The notes beneath the pieces were generated by a model. The model was given only the letters and a program-made list of their open reading frames with translations, did no database searches and had not been told where the DNA came from. DNA of 64,000 bases from Eucommia ulmoides (Eukaryota > Streptophyta > Magnoliopsida > Garryales > Eucommiaceae), in the NCBI GenBank assembly GCA_016647705.1, contig CM028340.1:14585001-14649000 (forward strand), written 5' to 3'. This document shows positions 57,681 through 64,000 of the stretch, piece by piece (the stretch's first letter is position 1; every line of letters starts with the position of its first letter). The position numbers were made by a program, and so were the translations under genes.

Positions 57681-58985
57681 ATGCCTAGAATCAAGAATCG
57701 TGCAAATAGGGCTAAGCTTTACAGTGTTCTCTTTCGAAGTGAAGAGGCTGAGAGAAAATAAAATGATGAATTTGTCAATCGTAGGGTGTTAGGTTGCAAA
57801 CCCACTAATTTTGTTGAGTTAAAAGAGAAAAACATTGATATTGAAATGTATTTCGGAAATTTGGGATGGATTGAGTTTGTCAATCAAAAAAAATAGTGGA
57901 TACCAGTATAGGTACGGATGTTTTATAGCAATATGACCTACAATGATCTTGAGATTAAATCTTTTGTTAAATGAACAGTAATTCGTTTTGATGTGGTATT
58001 GTTAAACCATATTTTGGGAAAAGCTAGAGAAGATGTATTTCTATATAATACTCTTCATTCGCTTTCAATAAATTTCAATATAATGGCAATTACGGAAAAA
58101 TTTGATTTAAAATGAGACAAAGCAGGTTCGTTATCCATTAAGCATCGATTTCTTCACTTAGTGCTGACCTATTCGGTTGTGCCTAGAGGAGGAAGTCATG
58201 CTAATGTAAATGACTTTGATTTATACTTGATGAATGAAATTGTTGAAGGGAGAAAGTTAGACTTAGCCCATATCATGATGGAGCATATGAGGCATCATGT
58301 TCACAAACCCTCGGGAATACTACCCTATACGGATGCACTCCAGAAGATATTTGGTAACTTTGGAATAATAGTTGATCCTGATGAGCAGAGGTTTTTGACA
58401 ACCACACCAGGATGGATCAATGTTCAGAATGCTTCGTTGATAGAGTATGAGTTCAGAGGAAATAGATGGGTGAAGAAGAGGACTCAGAGAAGTCAGAGAG
58501 TGCAGGCTGTATATGTGGAAGAAGAAAATGAAGGAGAGATAAGCATGGATTGAAAGAAAGATTTTCTTTATGATCAGATTGATGATTTGAAAATTCATGC
58601 AGATTTGATGGATGAGAGGATGACTGGGCTAGAAAATAAAATAGTCCATATGAATACAAACATAGAAGCTGATTTAAGAAAAATTATGGGAAATCTGGAA
58701 CAGATGTTTTAGTATATGCAGTCTTCTCATCATACCTACCAGCAGCAGTATAGTGCCCAACCATATTTTATCGGACATCCTATGTATGGGGAACAGCAGT
58801 CCTCTGGAGGACCTACTGCAGCATGACCATCAGGCACGGGACCATCTGGAGCAATTCCTTCAACGCCATTTCATCAGCAAATTACTCCTGGACCAATGAT
58901 TCAGCCAAGTGTTCCATATCCGCAGCAGCCATCCACTAGTCCGATGGGACTTTACTACCATTTCTCTGGACACAGCCCTCATTAG
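57681..58985 (+). pseudogene. Captured 'putative plant transposon protein'-like ORF with Q/P-rich tail
   Basis: Begins MPRIKNRANRAKLYSVLFRS. The N-terminal part (stops at about 57,760, 57,895, 57,910, 57,973 and 58,113) and the open stretch 58,161-58,553 (SHANVNDFDLYLMNEIVEGR, DLAHIMMEHMRHHV, TDALQKIFGNFGI) follow the pattern of the plant-specific 'putative plant transposon protein' domain found beside many retrotransposons. After a stop at 58,553 come a helical segment (DRMTGLENKI-like) and a Gln/Pro-rich tail (GHPMYGEQQSSGGPT, QPSVPYPQQPSTSPMG) ending at 58,985. Its biochemical role is unknown. It replaces pol in this element. Confidence 0.65.
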
Positions 58986-59609
58986 ATTTTATTGGTGTGT
59001 TGTTATTCGCATAAGATCTATAGCTATATTTTTTGTTCTGTAATAGTTAATCTAGGTTCTTTGGATTTCCTTGAATGCTAGTGTTTAGATTTTGATGAAT
59101 TACCTAGACTTAATCTAATTAGTTAGATTTATTATCTCTAATGAAGATCCACATCGTATTCGTTGAAATGGTTTTGATGCGTTAAATGAATTTCGATTTC
59201 TTTCAAAAATTGAGTTGATGTGATATTTATCTATAAAGTAAAAACAATTTGTGCTTAAAAAGAGATTAAATAAGTTTTAATTTAAAAGTTGATCCAATGA
59301 GCTTATTATGATTGCCTAGAGTGAGTAACATGAGTGTGTTCCCCATTCCCTAAACTTTATTTTTGAAGATGACAAAGGGAGAGAAATTAGATGATATTTT
59401 ATTAATGAGGAGAATTAGTAGATGTGTGATTAAGGGGGAATATGTCTAAAATAGTGCTTTAATTGAGTTTTTTAATTTGTGCATTATTGAAATCTTTATT
59501 ATAATGCTTTAATGAGTTAAGGAACTCGTCCTCAGATTCAGGGGGAGTGTGGTTATATTTTATTTTGAAGAAAACATCAAAGTTAATTATTATCATAAAA
59601 AGGGGAGAT
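58986..59609 (+). other. 3' noncoding region and polypurine tract of element C
   Basis: No gene. Has an internal purine tract (GACAAAGGGAGAGAA at about 59,370) and the final AAAAAGGGGAGA at 59,597-59,608 next to the LTR, the same double arrangement as in element A. Confidence 0.75.
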
Positions 59610-61725
59610 TATTGATCCTAAGATTTTAATGAACAATTAAGTATTGATGTTTTTATGGAACTAATGTTCAATTGAGTGTTTCAGTGATTTAAAGTTCAAG
59701 TAACAAAAACATCAAATTAAATGGATGAGAAATTAAGATGTCAAGATGATGATGATGATAAAGAATTAAGAGTTTGAAGAAATTAGGGAAAACAACTTAG
59801 GTGAATCTTAACTCTTAACATCCTATTTAGGAACACACACATGGCACAAAATATATTTTATCTTTTATGTGTGTTTTGATTAAGTTAAATTATTTGCTCC
59901 TATGTGAAATAAGAAAAAATAGTTTTGAATGACTAAAATAGAATATAAAAATATTAGTGGAGCTTGTTAAGAGAAGAAAATGGATTAAGGGGCGAAATCA
60001 TAAAAGAAAATAAGTTAAAAAAGTATTTAGAGAAAGGATCTAGGCATAGCAGTCGACCAGACATAGAAACTGTAACATCATGTATCTGTAAGTCGATCGA
60101 CAGGTCGTCCTGCCAAGAAGGGTTGAACTCTGTGAATCAACAAATCGACCGATAGTTCGACCAGTGAAGTAGTGCTGAACTCCCTGAATTTGTGAGTCGA
60201 CCGGGCGGTCGACCTATGCACGCAGTAGCAATAGCTTGGCTACAACATGAGTTGGGCAGTCGACCAATGCACTATTTCAGGATACTGTTTGATCCAAGAT
60301 TATATCCAAAAGTAGCATTTTTTGTTGGGATTTGAGAGAGATTTAGGGGATATTATCTATATTTAAGATATGGTTCATAAATTAAATAAATCCTATTAAT
60401 ATGGTTCATTAAATATTAATGTTTCTCAATTTGGTACTTGAAATAAATTCTATACTTATTTATTAAGATTGAAAAATACTTTGGGGGTGTAATTAAGAGA
60501 TTTGAAATATGTTTTTAAGAGGAATTGATCCAAAATGAAGTCGTTATGATATAAGGGGTCTATAAGAGCTTTTACTTGTCATGACACATGTAAATTAGTC
60601 GTTAGAAGGTTGATTATATATTCCTTTAAATAGACCTGCGAATTTTTATTTAGGACTAATCATTCATTGAGAGAGAGCAAAAAGAGTTTATATCATTTGT
60701 GAGTTTTTATAAGAGTTATCATTCTACGATATTGTAAGCTTTTCTAAGAGTGATTTTGAGAATCAATTGCGATCAATTTTTACTGATACCGGATTTAAAG
60801 CTACATTGTTCTAATCATTATTTCTGTGGATTCTGGGTGAGATATTTTCATATTGCTTATTAGTTGTTTTTTATTCTATATTTGAAAAATTGATCTTAGG
60901 AATTGTTTCTGATTTTTGAAGAAAATATTTTTTTTCAAACAATTTCTTGAATCTGATTACATACTCCAATTTGCTACCCATATCTTGTTAAAATCAGATT
61001 TTTGTATCTCACGTATTTCTATCACTAGTTGGGATATTAATTGTGTTATTGTTTTTCTAGAGTGGTAGAAGCGCCGAGTAGGATTTACTTCTTATCAATT
61101 TTTGTATTGATGAGTTGTGACGGGTTAAATTCCATTGGGTGTATTTAATCAAGGGTAGTTGGGTTTTAGTCTCTTCCTGTAAAGAGATTGAGATAGTGAT
61201 TCTTCCTAGATAAGAATTGCGTTGTGAGTGATTTGTCAAGGTTCTATCCTTACCTGTGAAAATGATAGTTGGAGTATTTTGAGAGGTTTTAATTCTTGTG
61301 CCTTAGTGTTAAAAAGAATTAGGTTATTCTTTAACCTATAAAAAGTAGAGGTTCTTCCTTAGCCTAAGAAAAAGATATTGTAAAGGTTGATTCTGAGTCT
61401 GTAAAAGAATCGGTGTGCGAGTTTGGTTCATACCTTTAAAGGAATCTTGGTTTTAGTAGGTGCAACCTCCGTGGAGCTCGGGGGACTAGATTAGCCAAGT
61501 GTAATTTGGTGAACTAGTATAAATCTTTTGTGTACTGCTATATTTACTTTAGTATTTTTTTTTTTTTGGTGTACACTTAATTGATTATATTATTCCGTTG
61601 TATTGTAAAAATAATAATTAATTTAGGCTTAAAATTAATTAGTTGATTTATTAAATTTTATTCTGATAATTTTTTAATTACCCAATTCACCCCCCCCCCC
61701 TCTTGGGTATTCTACTGGGCCAACA
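59610..61725 (+). repeat. 3' LTR of element C
   Basis: Starts TATTGATCCTAAGATTTTAA (G of TG changed to A) and ends TATTCTACTGGGCCAACA. It matches the 5' LTR throughout with scattered substitutions. A poly-C run at about 61,690-61,700 and a poly-T run at about 61,556 are length variants of the other copy. The GTCGACC array is at about 60,050-60,265. Confidence 0.93.
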
Positions 61726-63411
61726 CATAAAAATAATTTTGATAAAGTGTTAAATTGAGAAAATATTTTTAACACATAAAATGTTGAGTTTCTAGTCAAT
61801 TTGGTCAATCGACAAAACGGGTCGGTCGACTAACGAAAATATTAACTTAAAGGAATTAAAATGTGAACTCACAGACCAATTCAGTCAATCGATAAGAGAG
61901 GCCGGTTGACTAATGTAACTAGTAGCTTAAACGAAGAAAAAAGATGAAAACTTACTGGTCAAATCGGTCAACCGACGGAAGGCAGTGCAATGGCCAAAAA
62001 GTTTACTGTTGCAAGGGTCGGTCAACTAATTGAGGGTCGATCAACCGACTGTGGCAAAATAGTAAAAGTTGATTGTTTCGGTTTTGTGAGATCTTTTACC
62101 AAATCCTTTGTTTTGACCGTTTAAAAATGAGATATTTTGGTGATTTGAGTAGTTTACTATTATATATCACTAAGATTTCAGTAATTTGATCCATATATAA
62201 ATTAATTATTTGAATTGAGACCAAATCAAGCTTTTTCTAAGAGTATTTTTAAATGAAACACATATATATTGATAGTATATAATACATCGAGTCTTAGAGT
62301 GACATTTTAGGTCTTACCTTTTGAAAATTAGCCGTTATAGGTTTAGTTTGAAGTCTATTTATATTGACCAACAAATTTTATAAATCATAATCAAGAACAC
62401 TCGGCCCTTGCTTAAAAAAAAAAGAGTTATTTATGTTGAAATATTTATAAAGGAGTTATATTGAAAGAGTTCTCGATCAAGATGCGAAAAAAATTTCATC
62501 ACCAGTCTTTGTTTTACACTGAGCTTTCATAATTGATTTCAAGAAATCTCGGTGACATCTTTCCAAGTTAATTAAAGTGATTTTCTTAAATTATCTATTT
62601 GATTACTTAGAATATTTGTTTTAGAAAATTCGTTTTCTTATTTGAAAATCTTGCATATCTTAAAAATAATTTTTGCCTGCAAAATATGATTAAATATTAT
62701 TTGTGTTTTAATTGATTAAATCATATTTATTACTCACGTAGTTCTATCACATAGTTTTTTGGACATTAATTAAGCATAATTGTTTTGAGCTGATAAAAGT
62801 TCTTATAGAAAGAAACTTGTGAATTTTTTGTATTTGCGAGTTTGAGTAGATTAGACATATTTGGGACGGTGTATAATTGGGGTAGTTAGGATTTGATCTT
62901 TAGCCTGTGAAAAATATTAGGTTTGATCTTTAGCATTTAAAAAGGGCAAGGTTTTGATTCTTCTTGTAATAGAATTAGGTCAATCTTTAGCCTGAAAAAA
63001 TATAAGATTTTTCTTAAGCCTGTGAAAAGAGAAAGTGTAATAATATAAGAGAGTAAAGTTTGATTATGAGCTTGCGAACAAAATTAGGTTAATCTTGAAC
63101 CTATGAAAATGATTGTAAGGGTTTGGATCCTACCTAGAAAAGAAAAGAGAGGATTCGTGGATTGGGAAAGCCCTGTGGAGCTTAGAGGACTGGACGTATG
63201 TAAGAGTAGCTTATCGAATAAGAATAAATCGTTATGTGTTGGTTTGTTATATTTTTATTGTTTGGGTGTGCACTTAGTTAAACACATTTTTACTCCTTAT
63301 CAAGATAAAATCAATTAAGAAAATTGATAACTTGTGTGTTAAATATTTAATTGTTTAAATTTTTGTAACTACCCAATTTACTCCCCTCTTGGACAAATCT
63401 TTGGGCCAACA

Positions 63412-64000
63412 AAGACCATGGTTGAGGACATGATCGTATTAGATGATGTTTGGAAAATAAATCTCAGGCATATGGGGAAAAAAATCTCCATTTTGAATAA
63501 GGTTGTTTCCAGACAGGGAACACAATATAGTTCAGCGAGGGTCAATTCTCTGGCCCAAAAAACACCAAAGAGTCAGAGAATTTTCTATGGGATATCGAAC
63601 AATACTTTTAGGAAACTCATGTTCGAGATTCTAGACGTGTGATCATGATCAACATTTACCTATGAGGTGATACTAAGCTATGGTGACAAACACATGATTT
63701 TAATGTTGATCAAACTCGAATTACGGAGTGGACTGATCAAAAAAAAAAAAAAAAACTGAATGAGTAGTTCTTTCCCAGAAACACATTGTGGGTTGCTCAG
63801 GAGTCCCTAAAAAATCTAAAATGGACTAGTACTATTTGCGATTATGTGAAGAGCTTTACTTCGATGATTCTGGACATCAAGAACATGGTTGATGAATACA
63901 ATCTTCAACTTCATATTGGTATTGCAATCGTGGGTACAAACAGAACTTAGGAGAGAATGCGTGTGCGAATTTCCTATTGCAATTATTGCGACAAACAACC
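63412..64000 (+). pseudogene. Gypsy gag, continuation, truncated by window end
   Basis: Continues the fragment at 52,956-53,134: KTMVEDMIVLDDVWK, then NSLAQKTPKSQRIFYGISNN, stops at about 63,641 and 63,647, a poly-A run at 63,738, then PRNTLWVAQESLKNLKW and DYVKSFTSMILDIKNMVDEY. The last phrases are the gag signature of a plant gypsy lineage different from the one at 6,871-33,132. The frame breaks several times and runs off the window. Confidence 0.82.

Larger units (their letters stand above)
53534..61725 (+). mobile_element. Complete non-autonomous Sirevirus-like copia element C (8.2 kb)
   Basis: Two LTRs of 2.11 kb, an initiator-Met primer site, gag, a decayed second ORF, a polypurine tract, and perfect target duplications cataa (53,529-53,533 and 61,726-61,730). 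Internal region 3.97 kb without protease, integrase, RT or RNase H. The close match of the two LTRs and the perfect TSD suggest it is the youngest insertion in the window. It could move only with enzymes supplied by relatives such as element A. Confidence 0.94.
53135..63411 (+). mobile_element. Solo Sirevirus-like LTR, interrupted by a complete copia element
   Basis: The LTR consists of 53,135-53,533 and about 61,731-63,411 (2.08 kb). It starts TGTTGAACCTAATGTTTTG and ends GGACAAATCTTTGGGCCAACA. Flanks are aacat and aagac (three of five match), so no clean TSD. No primer site or tract follows, so it is a solo LTR in gypsy gag. GGTCAATCGACAAA-type palindromes lie at about 61,800-62,060. Confidence 0.82.

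Overview
This is plant nuclear DNA, most likely from a eudicot. It is AT-rich and almost entirely made of retrotransposons. It holds one intact-looking host gene (RPA1A, replication protein A 70 kDa subunit, minus strand, two exons, about 46.27-50.62 kb), whose intron and exon sequence resembles Arabidopsis RPA1A. I cannot name the species.

Layout. (1) 1-33,472 is one nested stack of LTR retrotransposons. The outermost visible layer is a Sirevirus-like Ty1/copia LTR (only its 3' end, 33,133-33,472, is in the window). It was hit by a Ty3/gypsy element on the minus strand: LTR 32,331-33,132, gag, protease, RT, RNase H, and integrase running down to 6,871. That gypsy element was then split by: a copia element (A) entering from the left (to 6,870); a solo LTR (8,504-10,064); a second copia element (B, 10,315-22,774), itself hit by a non-autonomous Athila/Tat-like element (15,189-20,714) and a solo LTR (12,478-13,489); solo LTRs at 22,785-24,494 and 24,620-25,834; and a solo LTR at 26,710-30,195 that carries another solo LTR (27,759-29,371). 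Many of these boundaries are supported by 5-bp target-site duplications (TSDs), and the gypsy reading frame can be followed across the gaps. Copia A is in turn split by a fold-back fragment of the solo-LTR family (735 to about 3,965).

(2) 33,473-35,400 is the decayed ORF1 of an L1-type LINE (minus). (3) 36,667-39,167 is a broken Mutator-like (MULE) transposase with SWIM and zinc-knuckle motifs. It faces a spliced, broken Ulp1/SENP-type (C48) peptidase gene (about 42,480-41,330, minus), and tandem repeats lie between them. A probable solo LTR (42,505-44,894) splits the peptidase locus. (4) RPA1A occupies 46,271-50,616. Its 2.47 kb intron contains an Au-type SINE that was itself hit by a solo LTR. 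(5) 52.4-64.0 kb is a second nest. A gypsy gag fragment is split by a solo Sirevirus-like LTR, which is split by a structurally complete but non-autonomous Sirevirus-like element (53,534-61,725). Instead of pol, this element carries a decayed 'plant transposon protein'-like ORF with its own promoter-like sequence.

The strongest unexplained signals are arrays of short palindromes in two unrelated LTR families (GCCTAGGC-type in the gypsy-like solo LTRs, GGTCGACC-type in the copia LTRs), a long fold-back of two LTR heads, and the captured ORF with LTR-like palindromes in front of its TATA box. Apart from RPA1A nothing here looks able to make a full-length protein. The pol, transposase and peptidase genes all carry stops or frameshifts.
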